Source of the DNA: a virus
IMG/VR virus record: IMGVR_UViG_3300048838_000199
Span: 1 to 56,969 of that record
Length of the DNA stretch: 56,969 nt
Reading direction: 5' to 3' (one strand)
Shown: positions 7,979 through 16,433 of the stretch, piece by piece
Layout: each line of letters begins with the position of its first letter
How positions within the stretch are numbered: position 1 is the first letter of the stretch
Notes under the pieces: generated by a model
Databases searched by the model: none
Told to the model about the DNA's origin: nothing
What the model saw: only the letters and a program-made list of their open reading frames with translations
Made by a program: the position numbers and the translations under genes

Positions 7979-9287
7979 AGTAGCTCACGACGCCGTTCTC
8001 GATCGTCAGCGTGGGTACTTCGCCGTTCGGCCCTTCCACCCATTCGAGTGACCAGGGGTAGATGACTCGGCCATCTTCGTCGCCAAAGTCGGCAGTGTCG
8101 TCCACCTTTACGCACCCCTTCCAGATCATCTTGTGGGGGTCACTGGTCGCGCCGATCATCGGCCCCACGGCCTCGATCATCAGCCACTTGGTCGCGCCGT
8201 TCCGAATGGAGTTCAGCAGGGCCATGCCCGTGCTGTTTGCGCCCACCGTCAGGTTGGCCTTGAACTTGGGGTCCATTTCGGTGGTGTCGGTGAACGTCGT
8301 GGCCGTGCCACGGTCCAGCGTCCAGAATGGGGTGTGCCGGTCTGCGATGTCGAAGCCAGTGGCCGCCACGCCCACCGTCTTGTCCAGCTTGCCGGCAGCT
8401 AGGCCGGCCTCGGTGTCGGCCAGGTACACGTTGATGTGCTGCGGCAGGATGGGCTGCAGCTCGGTGCCGTACTCGGACCAGCCGCCCTTCGTCGCCTGCA
8501 CCACCGTCACCGTCGGGGTGGTTCCACCCGTCAGTGAGTTGTTGGCCAGGTAGACCATGGGCATGTTCTCGCCGGCCAGCGTGCCGCCGAACGTGATGGT
8601 GAACGGCCCGGTGCCGGTCACGACGACGTTGCCAGCCCCGATGCTCGGCAGGGCCTCCAGCGCAGACGTGATGGCCGCCGCGTTCGCATTGAACTGAATG
8701 GCCGCCGTCTCAGCTCCCCTAAACGCCAGCTTGTAAGTGCCGCCGGTGGGGGTGCCGGTGATGGTCATGGTCTGCACTTCGTTCGCGCCGGTAGCCATGG
8801 TGATGCCGTCGGTCATTTTCTGAGCGAACCACGCGCCAGACACCTGGCAGTCCTGGGTGTTGATCTGAATCTGCAGCCCGGTGTGGACCAGATACAGATG
8901 CTGCTGCGCTCGGGTGGTGGTTTCACCACGCTGCACGCTGTACGTCTTGATGGTGCTGCGCTTCCTGTTCTCCAGGTTGTACTGGTGAATGTTGCGCTGC
9001 GCCGCCACGCCGGTGCCCGAATGGACGCCGGCCCCGATGATGGCTTCCAGAACCACCGGCAGCTCGTTGTAATCGGCCAGGCCGCTGATGCTGCCGCTGC
9101 CCCACTCTCGGGTGGGCACAACCACGGCCTGCATCTTTTCGCCCTGGGGTCGGAACTTCTTTACGTTCACGTTGGGCCGGGTTCGGTAGTTCAGCGCGCG
9201 CATGCGCTTGAAGCTGCTGGCGATCGTGCCGGGGGTGCTTTCCACTCCCAGCAGGACGTGTTCGGTTAGGGTTTGTCTCACTGGCAT
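7977..9287 (-). CDS. Major tail (tube) protein, internal start
   Basis: 436 residues from the ATG at 9287 (MPVRQTLTEHVLLG), preceded by AGGAGGG about 11 nt upstream, the best ribosome site in this region. The body has the tail tube pattern (ALNYRTRPNVNVKKFRPQG, then ADYNELPVVLEAIIG). An inserted beta-rich domain (ALEALPSIGAGNVVVTG through TLAGENMPMVYLANN) is of a kind often found inserted in phage structural proteins. It lies in the standard place upstream of the tail chaperones. It shares its frame with the 833-residue reading frame. Confidence 0.7.
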   Translation of the reverse strand: MPVRQTLTEHVLLGVESTPGTIASSFKRMRALNYRTRPNVNVKKFRPQGEKMQAVVVPTREWGSGSISGLADYNELPVVLEAIIGAGVHSGTGVAAQRNIHQYNLENRKRSTIKTYSVQRGETTTRAQQHLYLVHTGLQIQINTQDCQVSGAWFAQKMTDGITMATGANEVQTMTITGTPTGGTYKLAFRGAETAAIQFNANAAAITSALEALPSIGAGNVVVTGTGPFTITFGGTLAGENMPMVYLANNSLTGGTTPTVTVVQATKGGWSEYGTELQPILPQHINVYLADTEAGLAAGKLDKTVGVAATGFDIADRHTPFWTLDRGTATTFTDTTEMDPKFKANLTVGANSTGMALLNSIRNGATKWLMIEAVGPMIGATSDPHKMIWKGCVKVDDTADFGDEDGRVIYPWSLEWVEGPNGEVPTLTIENGVVSY

Positions 9288-10478
9288 TATTAGGGTTCCC
9301 TCCTGGGATATGGTCGTCACGCGCACCCTGGCAGTTGTGACGTACTGCGATAATACCGCCGTTGGCGTGTTGGGCCTACGCACCAAGACGCTAAAGGTGC
9401 CGCTGAAGTTGCTGGGAACCCAGCCGCCCGGCTTCGCCCACAGGTAGGTGGGGCTGCCGCACGTGAACATCTGCACCGTGGTCGTGGTGAACACCACCCA
9501 CGTCTCACCGATCGGGTTCACACCGTCCAGGCTTAGTGCCACCTCCAGGGGGTAGTAATAGCCGGTAGGTGGTGGGGGCAGCACATCATTCAGGGGGCCA
9601 TCGCCGCCAGGCTCTGCTTCCACTTCCTCGGTCACGGTGCCAGGCAGCTCGGGGGTGACTGTCGGAGTGCCGACGACGGGGGTGCTGGTGCCGCGCTCTG
9701 CGTTGGTGCCGATCTGCGTGGCCCATGCCGTGGTTAGTATCGGGTCGCCGCCGGCTGCGTTCGGGTCGTCTGTCCAGGCCGTGATGTCCACCTCGATGCC
9801 CATGATGGTGTCGGTGTTCGGCACAGCTGGGGACCAGGTGTAAATGCGCAGCCAGGGGCTTGGCATGCTGATGTTGCCCGGCAGCTGGCAGTAATCCAGG
9901 TCTGCCTCGGCCATCGGGCTGTACGCCATGTCCATGCGCACCTGGTCCACGTACGCCGTGGTGGTGCTGCTGGCCTGGCCCTGGATGGCGATGCCGATGG
10001 TGCCGCTGGCCACGTCGCTGGCCGTCACCCCAAGGGTGGCCAGGTCTGCATCGGTGAACGTGTAGTACACCGTTTCACTGTTCGCGCCGGCCACCCAGTT
10101 GGTCGCCAGCTTCTTGTCCACCGCAGTCAGCACCGTGCCGGCCTTCACCAGGTACACGTGGAAGTCGACCATGTTGCCGCCCACGTCGCGCCGCCGCCGA
10201 ACCATGAACCGCACGTACTTCAGCGACGCGCCGGCTGCCTGGGGCATGGCTGCGAACTCCACGACCAGCTGGTGCGTGTTGCCGCCGGTCGTGGCCAATA
10301 CCGTGGCCTCGGGGCTGCCCTGGCTCTGGACAGCTGCCAGCAGCGACGGGGTGCCAGTCCATGCGAACGAACCACCGCCGGCCACGCTGCTGGCCGCCGA
10401 TGCTGTGCGCCACTGGCACCATATCAGCCACGGCAGCAGCGCGCTGCGATTCGCCGGCAGAAGGGTGCGCAGCGGCAT
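7977..10478 (-). CDS. 833-residue frame: N-terminal beta-rich tail domain fused in frame to major tail protein
   Basis: The ATG at 10478 overlaps the stop of the gp10-like gene (TGATG). Residues 1 to about 395 are a beta-rich region of unrecognised family with a Pro-rich linker (LPPPPTGYYY). It then runs without a stop into a sequence that looks like a complete major tail protein with its own ribosome site (start at 9287). The +1 frame carries TAATAATG exactly at the junction, the usual stop/start overlap, so the upstream gene may have lost its own stop by a small indel, or the phage makes both a long and a short tail tube protein. The upstream part is probably a tail or virion decoration protein. 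Confidence 0.6.
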   Translation of the reverse strand: MPLRTLLPANRSALLPWLIWCQWRTASAASSVAGGGSFAWTGTPSLLAAVQSQGSPEATVLATTGGNTHQLVVEFAAMPQAAGASLKYVRFMVRRRRDVGGNMVDFHVYLVKAGTVLTAVDKKLATNWVAGANSETVYYTFTDADLATLGVTASDVASGTIGIAIQGQASSTTTAYVDQVRMDMAYSPMAEADLDYCQLPGNISMPSPWLRIYTWSPAVPNTDTIMGIEVDITAWTDDPNAAGGDPILTTAWATQIGTNAERGTSTPVVGTPTVTPELPGTVTEEVEAEPGGDGPLNDVLPPPPTGYYYPLEVALSLDGVNPIGETWVVFTTTTVQMFTCGSPTYLWAKPGGWVPSNFSGTFSVLVRRPNTPTAVLSQYVTTARVRVTTISQEGTLIMPVRQTLTEHVLLGVESTPGTIASSFKRMRALNYRTRPNVNVKKFRPQGEKMQAVVVPTREWGSGSISGLADYNELPVVLEAIIGAGVHSGTGVAAQRNIHQYNLENRKRSTIKTYSVQRGETTTRAQQHLYLVHTGLQIQINTQDCQVSGAWFAQKMTDGITMATGANEVQTMTITGTPTGGTYKLAFRGAETAAIQFNANAAAITSALEALPSIGAGNVVVTGTGPFTITFGGTLAGENMPMVYLANNSLTGGTTPTVTVVQATKGGWSEYGTELQPILPQHINVYLADTEAGLAAGKLDKTVGVAATGFDIADRHTPFWTLDRGTATTFTDTTEMDPKFKANLTVGANSTGMALLNSIRNGATKWLMIEAVGPMIGATSDPHKMIWKGCVKVDDTADFGDEDGRVIYPWSLEWVEGPNGEVPTLTIENGVVSY

Positions 10479-11050
10479 CAGACCAGGCCCTCGCGCTTCA
10501 GGCTGTCGCGCAGCATCCTGTCCATCATCGGCATGACCTCAGCCGCAGCTGGGCCAAGGAACGGCCTGGCGCGCATTCTGAAGGTGCCCATTTCCAGGTA
10601 AATGGCGTACTCGGCACCCACCCGCACCTCGGCCACCAGCGCATCGGGGGCTGGCTGCATCGGGGGCACCGCCGTGCCACTGCCGCCGATCATCACGACA
10701 CGCCCAGGGCTGCTGCCCAAGATGCTGGCCAGCTGGCTGCCCTCGAATCCTGGCGCGCCGGCAATCGGGGCCTGCTCAGCGAACTGGCCGGGCTTGTACT
10801 TCTTGCGCTTCTTGCTGGGTGCGTTGGGGTTGCCTGGCCGCTGCGCGACTTCCTTGCCGTTGGACGCCATGCGCCCGTTCGGGGTGACGGTGTACACGCT
10901 GTTCAGGTTGAAGCCAGTGTCCACCGGGGACGTCTGCTTGGCGCGCTGTTCCACCTCGAATGCCCAGGTGCGCAGCGCGCGATCGGCTGCACGGGCATAC
11001 CGTGCCGGCCCTTCATCGAATGGTTGGGTGTTTACGGTGACCTCGGCCAT
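10478..11050 (-). CDS. HK97 gp10-like tail/neck protein
   Basis: 190 residues. The N-terminal helix has FEVEQRAKQTSPVDTG, and the C-terminal signature EYAIYLEMGTFRMRARPFL is the usual end of HK97 gp10-like proteins, which act at the head-tail interface or in tail completion. It sits between the tail terminator and the tail protein. A CATAAT box lies 5 nt before the ATG, so the start may be leaderless. The middle holds a basic linker (SKKRKKYKPGQ). Confidence 0.8.
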   Translation of the reverse strand: MAEVTVNTQPFDEGPARYARAADRALRTWAFEVEQRAKQTSPVDTGFNLNSVYTVTPNGRMASNGKEVAQRPGNPNAPSKKRKKYKPGQFAEQAPIAGAPGFEGSQLASILGSSPGRVVMIGGSGTAVPPMQPAPDALVAEVRVGAEYAIYLEMGTFRMRARPFLGPAAAEVMPMMDRMLRDSLKREGLV

Positions 11051-11055
11051 GCCCC

Positions 11056-11061
11056 ATTATG
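11056..11061 (-). promoter_or_regulatory. -10 box for gp10-like gene (leaderless type)
   Basis: CATAAT, 5 nt before the ATG at 11050. The flank ATTATGGCGCAGG on the plus strand matches the sites at 2189 and 26123. Confidence 0.45.
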
Positions 11062-11071
11062 GCGCAGGGGG

Positions 11072-11518
11072 TCAGCTTGCCAGAACGTCGGGCTGCACCC
11101 GAATCTCCCACTGGGCACCGTGGTGCCACCGCAGGATCCCCTGGGGGTCACGATCTGGGAACGTCGCCGGCATCATCTGCACCGCCGACAGGATGCGCCC
11201 GCTGCCAAACGTGGTACCGGGCTGGCTGTTGTTGGTTCGCAGGTTGTTCACCACCCACTTGGCCATGGGTCGCAGTGGCTCCAGGTCGTCCACGTTCTCG
11301 GCACCGATGCACAGCACCGACACCGTGAACACCGCGAACATGACGTCGCCGCCCTGCTCGTGGTTGGATGGTGCGCCTGGGATGATCTGGAACCCTATGC
11401 ACGGGGTCTGCTGCTTGGCATCTGCCGGCAAGGGCACCACTGGCCAGTTGCTGGGATTCACCCGCAGCCGGCTGTACAGAAACTCGATCAGGATGCCAGC
11501 TTCGTCGCCTTGGTTCAT
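11072..11518 (-). CDS. Tail terminator-like protein
   Basis: 148 residues. Length, the place between the head-tail stopper and gp10-like genes, and the pattern of a short N-terminal helix (EAGILIEFLYSRLRVNP) followed by strands (DVMFAVFTVSVLCIGAE) fit phage tail terminator/completion proteins. No decisive motif is visible, so the call rests mainly on gene order. The start ATG overlaps the stop of the preceding gene (ATGA). Confidence 0.55.
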   Translation of the reverse strand: MNQGDEAGILIEFLYSRLRVNPSNWPVVPLPADAKQQTPCIGFQIIPGAPSNHEQGGDVMFAVFTVSVLCIGAENVDDLEPLRPMAKWVVNNLRTNNSQPGTTFGSGRILSAVQMMPATFPDRDPQGILRWHHGAQWEIRVQPDVLAS

Positions 11519-11916
11519 GCCGTCACCGTCTGGTATGGCCGATGCACCCGCACCCGTCGCCGTCGGTCGTTGCCCTGCAGTGGGTCCATGTCGGTCGTGG
11601 CCATCCAGTTCTGGCCGTTCATGGTGATGATGTCGCCGCGCCTGATGTCCACGCTGGCGTTGTTGAAGGTCACAGGGAACCAGGCATACCCTCGATCTTC
11701 CAGGCCGGCCAGCTCGGTGGAACTGTCCACCGTGGGGGCCGACTCAGACACTGGCGCGATGTGGCACGGTATCTGGCTGTAAATGGCCGCTGGCGTCTTG
11801 CTTCTGCCGGTGGGGGTGTTGCTGGAAGTGCCGCGCGTCACGTCGGCCTTGCCGTCCAGGATTAGCTGGTCTGTGGCCCGCTGCGCTTCCTTCAGCTGTC
11901 TGTTGCTTAGCTTCAC
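11515..11916 (-). CDS. Head-tail stopper/adaptor-like protein
   Basis: 133 residues with a GTG start that has GGTGGGG just upstream. The stretch ASVDIRRGDIITMNGQNWMA is typical of the small beta-barrel stopper proteins (SPP1 gp16-like) that close the portal channel. The C-terminus (RRRRVRVHRPYQ) is basic. It lies between connector-like genes and the tail terminator, as expected. Confidence 0.6.
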   Translation of the reverse strand: MKLSNRQLKEAQRATDQLILDGKADVTRGTSSNTPTGRSKTPAAIYSQIPCHIAPVSESAPTVDSSTELAGLEDRGYAWFPVTFNNASVDIRRGDIITMNGQNWMATTDMDPLQGNDRRRRVRVHRPYQTVTA

Positions 11917-11934
11917 ACCCCACCGCCTAAATGG

Positions 11935-12282
11935 TTACTTGCTGCCGCCCTTGGCTGGCTTGTCGGCCTTGTCCTCGGCCTGGCCGCCGGCTTCACCCTT
12001 GGGTGCGTCGACTGCCTGTTCGTCCTTGGGTTCCGGTTGCGCGTCGGACTCGTGCGCCGGCTGCTCGGAGGCTTCCTTGGCCACCCATGCGTTCGTTGCT
12101 TCGTCCCAGACCTCGGTGCCCACGTAGGTCACCATGCCCTGCCCTTCCAGTTCCTTGAGTGTCGATTCTGGCACCCTGTCGGTCGTGATGTTCTCGCCGC
12201 CGTTATAAGTGCCGTACTGCCCCAGGGCCGTCCATCGGACTGCCTGGAACACCTTGCGCGTCTGTTGCTTCTGCTTCGCCAT
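11935..12282 (-). CDS. Small acidic structural-region protein, unknown
   Basis: 115 residues from the ATG at 12282, which has GGTGAG just upstream; a GTG at 12294 would overlap the previous gene. The N-terminus is basic (MAKQKQQTRK). A TYNGGENITTDRV and VTYVGTEVWDEATN segment looks like a small beta fold. The C-terminal 50 residues are a charged, disordered-looking tail (Glu, Ala, Lys, Pro). It lies in the connector cluster; I do not recognise a family. Confidence 0.6.
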   Translation of the reverse strand: MAKQKQQTRKVFQAVRWTALGQYGTYNGGENITTDRVPESTLKELEGQGMVTYVGTEVWDEATNAWVAKEASEQPAHESDAQPEPKDEQAVDAPKGEAGGQAEDKADKPAKGGSK

Positions 12283-12287
12283 AGTTC

Positions 12288-12659
12288 TCACCACTCGGGG
12301 CTGTTGCCCACCACAATGCTACCAGGTACCACCTGCTTCACCGGCCCCACCTCGGGGTCTGGAAGGATGCCCTGGTCGGCCTTGGCCTTGATCTGCTTTA
12401 GGCCGTCCAGACGCTGCTGGTGGAACTCATAGGTGGCCCCACCAGCTTCTGACGCGCGCATGACCTCGTTGCCCACCTCGACAATCAGCCGCTGGGCCAT
12501 GACTGCCATGCCCTGCTGCCACCCGAACGTGGCCAAGGTGCTGGTGATGTACGCATCGGTCAGCCTGGCCGTGTCCGCATCGGCTTCGCCAAGCATGGCG
12601 CGTGCCGCGTTGAATGGCTTGCTCTGGTCGTCGGTGTATGCCCACGGGTTCATGGCCAT
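12288..12659 (-). CDS. Head-tail connector-like protein
   Basis: 123 residues, mostly helical: WAYTDDQSKPFNAARAMLGE, DTARLTDAYITSTLATFGW, VMAQRLIVEVGNEVMR. Size, helical character and position resemble the gp6/gp15-type adaptors that bind under the portal, but no family motif is certain. The start ATG follows the previous stop by a few bases; an internal Met at codon 3 is an alternative. Confidence 0.5.
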   Translation of the reverse strand: MAMNPWAYTDDQSKPFNAARAMLGEADADTARLTDAYITSTLATFGWQQGMAVMAQRLIVEVGNEVMRASEAGGATYEFHQQRLDGLKQIKAKADQGILPDPEVGPVKQVVPGSIVVGNSPEW

Positions 12660-12663
12660 GGCT

Positions 12664-13182
12664 TTACTGCTCCAGTAGTGCCAGCTCTGCGTTCACCTGG
12701 TCGCGCTCGGCCTGGTCCAGGATGATCTCCAGTTCGCCGGTCAGACCTCGCAGCTGCGCCACAGTCGTCACGCCGGCAGCCACCAGCTTCTCGCGCGCCG
12801 GGAACCCTGCCGGCAGCTCACCTGGCTGCACTTCCTTGCCGCCGTCGCCCTCGGCCTTCTGGCCTGCTTCGCTCTGCACCGGGGGTGCTGGTGGGGCCGG
12901 TGGCGTCTGGGCTGTCGTGGCTTCCTGCTTGCCTCGGCCCGTGCTGGGCTTCTTGCCGCCGCCCTTGGCTTCCAGGACCTGCTGCAGCTGCTCGGGGGTT
13001 AGCTGGTCAGCCGGCAGCTTCATCAGCTCGGCCACGTCGTCGGTGATGATGGCACCGGGCACGCCATCGTAATGGTTCACCAGAATGTCTGCGATTTCCT
13101 TGGGCACCTCGATCGTGCCGGGGCCGTAGACGGTGCCGCGCACGTCCACGATCTTGTTCAGTGTCACTTGTTGCTTTGCCAT
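12664..13182 (-). CDS. Structural-region protein of unknown function
   Basis: 172 residues. The start at 13182 is supported by AGGAG about 12 nt upstream. The N-terminal 50 residues (TLNKIVDVRGTVYGPGTIEV, then IADILVNHYDG) resemble a small beta domain. The middle is a Pro/Gly/Lys-rich disordered linker, and the C-terminus (LVAAGVTTVAQLRGLTGELE) looks like a helix-hairpin-helix-type segment. It directly follows the major capsid gene, so a head or neck role is likely. Family not recognised. Confidence 0.6.
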   Translation of the reverse strand: MAKQQVTLNKIVDVRGTVYGPGTIEVPKEIADILVNHYDGVPGAIITDDVAELMKLPADQLTPEQLQQVLEAKGGGKKPSTGRGKQEATTAQTPPAPPAPPVQSEAGQKAEGDGGKEVQPGELPAGFPAREKLVAAGVTTVAQLRGLTGELEIILDQAERDQVNAELALLEQ

Positions 13183-13206
13183 GTTGTTCGGAGTCTCCTA
13201 AATGAC

Positions 13207-13241
13207 CAGGCCCGGCAGCCCTTGTGGGGATACCGGGCCTG
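13207..13241. terminator. Hairpin after the major capsid gene
   Basis: Nine-base perfect arms CAGGCCCGG/CCGGGCCTG with a 17-nt loop, between the capsid stop (13268) and the next gene start. No strong T run, so partial termination or RNA 3'-end protection is more likely than full stop. Confidence 0.5.
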
Positions 13242-13267
13242 TGCCCATTATTGCACGCCCTGCGCGC

Positions 13268-14413
13268 TTAGACCATTTCGGTGGTGGTCAGCACGATCTT
13301 GGTGGGGTCCTCGATGATCGGCAGGAAGTTCTCCGCACCGCGTCCAACGAGTCGCCAAGGTTCATCCTGCGGGGTGTACAGCTGCGCCCATCGGCCCATC
13401 TGCCCGCCGCCCTCGATCGTCGGCCCAACGTGCCCATAACCAAGTTCCACGACTGCCGGGGGTGTGGAACCCTGGCCGACCATGTACTGGGTGGACTGGT
13501 TGCGCCCGAAGCTGCCCACGACACCCTTGGGGCAGAACGGAATGCGCAGAGTCTTGCCGGGGTTGGCCAGGTCGTAGACCTCACCTTCCAGGCCGTAAGT
13601 CAGCACCTGCACGGTGTCGTTCGAGTCCGACGTGAACGTGTTGGTGTTGCTGTTGATTCTGCGCCAGATGCGCTGCGACATGTCGGTAGGGTCAGACACC
13701 AGCACGATGTTGTTGGCAGCGTTGTACTGGATCATGTCCGCAGTGTCGGGGTGCATGATGATGGCCGCGATACCCGTGCGCTGCTGCTTGCGATGGAAGC
13801 GGATGTCCGTCCAGAACTTGGACGTGCTGCCGCCATACCCATCGTTGCCAGTGCGCTGCGCCGGCTTGTTGGCCGTCGGGATGCCGTAGTCGACCAGCAG
13901 CCGCTTCTTGTTGAAGGTCCAGTCGATCTGCCCGGTGAACAGCGCGCGCCCCTTCAGGTACTCCTCGGTGTCCATGTGCGCCTGCACGATGATCTTGTCC
14001 AGGAAGTTCAGGGCCTCGGTGACCATCTGGGTGGTGATGGCCTGCTGGTTCACGGTCCCGCCGGCAGCCAGCATGCGCGCCGCCACGAACTGCTGAAGCT
14101 CTCGCAGTTGGGCCTCGTTCAGGCTGGACTTTTGCGCGATCTTGGCCAGCTGCTCGTTGAAGCTGGTGGACTCGATCACGCCGCCCTCGGGGTAATCGCT
14201 GTCCATTCCAACCAGGCCGGCCATCGTGGTGCGGATGGTCATGGAACCAGTGCGCGCCTGATAGTCTGGCCGGTTTCGGTTCGGCAGCAGGGTGTTCAGA
14301 AGGTAGTCGCCCGCTGGCCGCGTTTCGGCAGCCATGTACAGGACGGTGTTGGCGTACCCACCGCTGGGGGTGGCATAGATTTGGCGCAGGGCCTCGGTAA
14401 AGCTGAAGTACAT
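13268..14413 (-). CDS. Major capsid protein (gpE-like)
   Basis: 381 residues. The start at 14413 has GGGAGGA upstream. The order (scaffold, decoration, capsid) is that of lambda-like heads. The C-terminal half has the pattern of major capsid protein E: GIAAIIMHPDTADMI, then LEGEVYDLANPGKTLRIPF, then DEPWRLVGRGAENFLPIIED. The N-terminal part (YLLNTLLPNRNRPDYQARTG) fits the same family. It forms the icosahedral shell around the packaged DNA. Confidence 0.85.
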   Translation of the reverse strand: MYFSFTEALRQIYATPSGGYANTVLYMAAETRPAGDYLLNTLLPNRNRPDYQARTGSMTIRTTMAGLVGMDSDYPEGGVIESTSFNEQLAKIAQKSSLNEAQLRELQQFVAARMLAAGGTVNQQAITTQMVTEALNFLDKIIVQAHMDTEEYLKGRALFTGQIDWTFNKKRLLVDYGIPTANKPAQRTGNDGYGGSTSKFWTDIRFHRKQQRTGIAAIIMHPDTADMIQYNAANNIVLVSDPTDMSQRIWRRINSNTNTFTSDSNDTVQVLTYGLEGEVYDLANPGKTLRIPFCPKGVVGSFGRNQSTQYMVGQGSTPPAVVELGYGHVGPTIEGGGQMGRWAQLYTPQDEPWRLVGRGAENFLPIIEDPTKIVLTTTEMV

Positions 14414-14428
14414 ATCCGTATTCCTCCC

Positions 14429-15361
14429 TTATGCCCTCGTGTCCTGGTACTGCTCGTAAACGAAGCCAGGACCACACAGTGCCAGGGCCGCCTTCTGTGC
14501 GGCAGTGATGACCTTGGGGCTGCCAGTCGCCTCGGGCAGAAGGTTCTCGAACACGTAGCCGCCCACAACCATGCCGTAGCCGGTGCTTGCGTCGGTCAGA
14601 GATCCCTGCGTGGCGTCGCTGTAAATCAGGCCCGCACACTTGCTGCCGTCGCTCTGGGTCACGGTGAACGTGAACTCGTCGCCGGCAATGAAGTCGGTGG
14701 AACCGTCCGCGATCGTGAACGCGATTTGGTTGCTGAAGGCAGTGCCCACAACACCCTCGCCAATCACGACACCGTTGGGGTCCTCAACGATGAAGGTGCC
14801 CAGGTTGCTGGCCGGCTCGATGAACACGATTTTGTACACGCCAGCCTGCCCGCCGGCCACCACTGGGGTGCCTGCAGCTGTCAGGACGCCGTTGCCGGTG
14901 TTGCCTGCCTTGGCCGCCGATGCCGCCGTGTAGGTCGCCGTAATCAGCTTCAGGGGGATGACCTTGCCGCTGGACAGCTCGCCCATGATGGTCATGGCCG
15001 GGATGTACTTGGGGCCGAAGCCACCCACCAAGGCCGTGTCGCCGTTGCTGATGGCAGTTACCAGCGTGTCCACCAGGACGCCCGCTTGGTTCGCACCAGT
15101 TCCAGCGAAGGCTTGGGCCAGTCGCGCAAACTTGCCGCCGCCGAAGTCCAGCACGGTGCCCTTGGCCAGGGTCGTGCCCACGGGGACGTTCAGCGTCATG
15201 TCTGTGGCGTTTTGCAGTGCATTCGCACCGGCTGCAACGGTGACGGCTCCCTGTCGGTAGCTGTCCGGGACTAAATCCCAGTCCACCTGTCGGCCAGTCG
15301 ACTGCACCTTGTAGTTGCCGAAAAGGGCCGCAGGTCGCGTGCCCGTAAACGTGCTTCTCAT
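14429..15361 (-). CDS. Head decoration protein with Ig-like insert
   Basis: 310 residues. The start at 15361 has AAGGAGTT about 9 nt upstream. The N-terminal half resembles head decoration proteins (LVDTLVTAISNGDTALVGGF, then SSGKVIPLKLITATYTAA). Residues about 155-235 form a separable beta domain (NTGNGVLTAAGTPVV, then GTFIVEDPNGVVIGEG, then FIAGDEFTFTVTQ). The same domain type occurs in the tail protein 54409-56841. It should bind the outside of the capsid lattice. Confidence 0.75.
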   Translation of the reverse strand: MRSTFTGTRPAALFGNYKVQSTGRQVDWDLVPDSYRQGAVTVAAGANALQNATDMTLNVPVGTTLAKGTVLDFGGGKFARLAQAFAGTGANQAGVLVDTLVTAISNGDTALVGGFGPKYIPAMTIMGELSSGKVIPLKLITATYTAASAAKAGNTGNGVLTAAGTPVVAGGQAGVYKIVFIEPASNLGTFIVEDPNGVVIGEGVVGTAFSNQIAFTIADGSTDFIAGDEFTFTVTQSDGSKCAGLIYSDATQGSLTDASTGYGMVVGGYVFENLLPEATGSPKVITAAQKAALALCGPGFVYEQYQDTRA

Positions 15362-15482
15362 GGTTTCGTCTAACTCCTTTTATGGTTTCGGTGGCCGTTT
15401 GCCCTGCTCTGGCCGAGTTGCTGCTGCTTCACACTGTACCACGACGTGCCAGCCCTGTGACACGTCGCAGGTCCTTTACGTT

Positions 15483-16433
15483 TTACTGCTGGCCTTGGCC
15501 GGGGGTGTGGGTGCCGGGCTGCCCTTGCACGCCGTTGGCCTGGGTGTTCTGCCCGCCTTGGCCACCGCCGGCTGGTTTCATCAGGGGGTTGGTGCCACCT
15601 CTGCCGGCCATGATGCCTGCCGCGATGTCACCAATGCCGCCCTGCTGTCCACCGCCTTGGCCGCCGCCGGCTTGCCCCTGCTGAATCCATGGCTGCTGCT
15701 GGCCCTGCTGTTGCTGGCCCTGCTGCTGCCCACCTTGGCCACCCTGCCCACCTTGCGCCTGCAGGCTCGGCATGAACGTGCCCCAGTTCTGCTGCGCATA
15801 GGCTGCCAGTTCCGTCTCCTGGCCGTTGGCGTCCTTGATGTACCAGGCCGTGGTGTCCTTGTCGTTCACCTTGATGGTTCGGCTGGTCAGTTCCAGGCCG
15901 CTGTGCATGCCGAACAGCTGGGTAAGGGCCTCGGGGTTGAATCCGACGGCCTTGGCAGCGTCGCCCACCTGCGCAGCTCGGTCACGCTGGGCCAGGCTCT
16001 CTGCCGCCTTCTTGCCTTCCTCGATCGATTTCTCGATGTCGCCGGGCTTGCCCAGTTTCTTGTATGACTCCCACGCCTCGGCTTCCTCTTTGGTCAGCAC
16101 CAGCGTGCCATCCGCCGGCAGCTTTTCCTTCAGCCCTTTGACTTCGGTGCGCAGGTCGCGCCGCTGTTGGCGCAGCTGGAAGTTCTCTTGGTACAGCGTG
16201 CGCGCCACGGTTTCGGCCTTGTCTGCCTTGGCCAGCAGTGCCTCGATACCACGGCCTGGTTCGTCGTCGTCGTCGTCACCGTCGCCGTGTGGCTTGGGCA
16301 GCTTGGCCAGAATGCCGGCCACCGACATGGTTGCTAGTGAAGCCAGCAGCGCGATTCTGGTGCGCCCTGGCACGGGGATGCTTAGAGTGTTGTTCTGCAT
16401 ACGTGTGCCGCCTTGCGGGGTTTTACGTGCCAT
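15483..16433 (-). CDS. Scaffold-like protein
   Basis: 316 residues from the ATG at 16433. A second start at 16400 (MQNNTLSIPVPG) has AAGGCGG upstream and may be the real one. The sequence is low in complexity: an acidic patch (DGDGDDDDDEPG), coiled-coil helices (VARTLYQENFQLRQQRRDL, EVKGLKEKL), then a Gln/Gly-rich tail of about 100 residues. Position directly before decoration and capsid genes, and coiled coil plus disordered ends, fit a scaffolding protein. No protease motif is seen. Confidence 0.65.
   Translation of the reverse strand: MARKTPQGGTRMQNNTLSIPVPGRTRIALLASLATMSVAGILAKLPKPHGDGDDDDDEPGRGIEALLAKADKAETVARTLYQENFQLRQQRRDLRTEVKGLKEKLPADGTLVLTKEEAEAWESYKKLGKPGDIEKSIEEGKKAAESLAQRDRAAQVGDAAKAVGFNPEALTQLFGMHSGLELTSRTIKVNDKDTTAWYIKDANGQETELAAYAQQNWGTFMPSLQAQGGQGGQGGQQQGQQQQGQQQPWIQQGQAGGGQGGGQQGGIGDIAAGIMAGRGGTNPLMKPAGGGQGGQNTQANGVQGQPGTHTPGQGQQ

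Noticed and set aside
13202-15274. Long plus-strand open frame of 690 codons
   Set aside because: It lies opposite the capsid and decoration genes, whose products are clearly recognised, and its translation is rich in His, Arg, Val and Gly as expected for an antisense shadow in GC-rich DNA.
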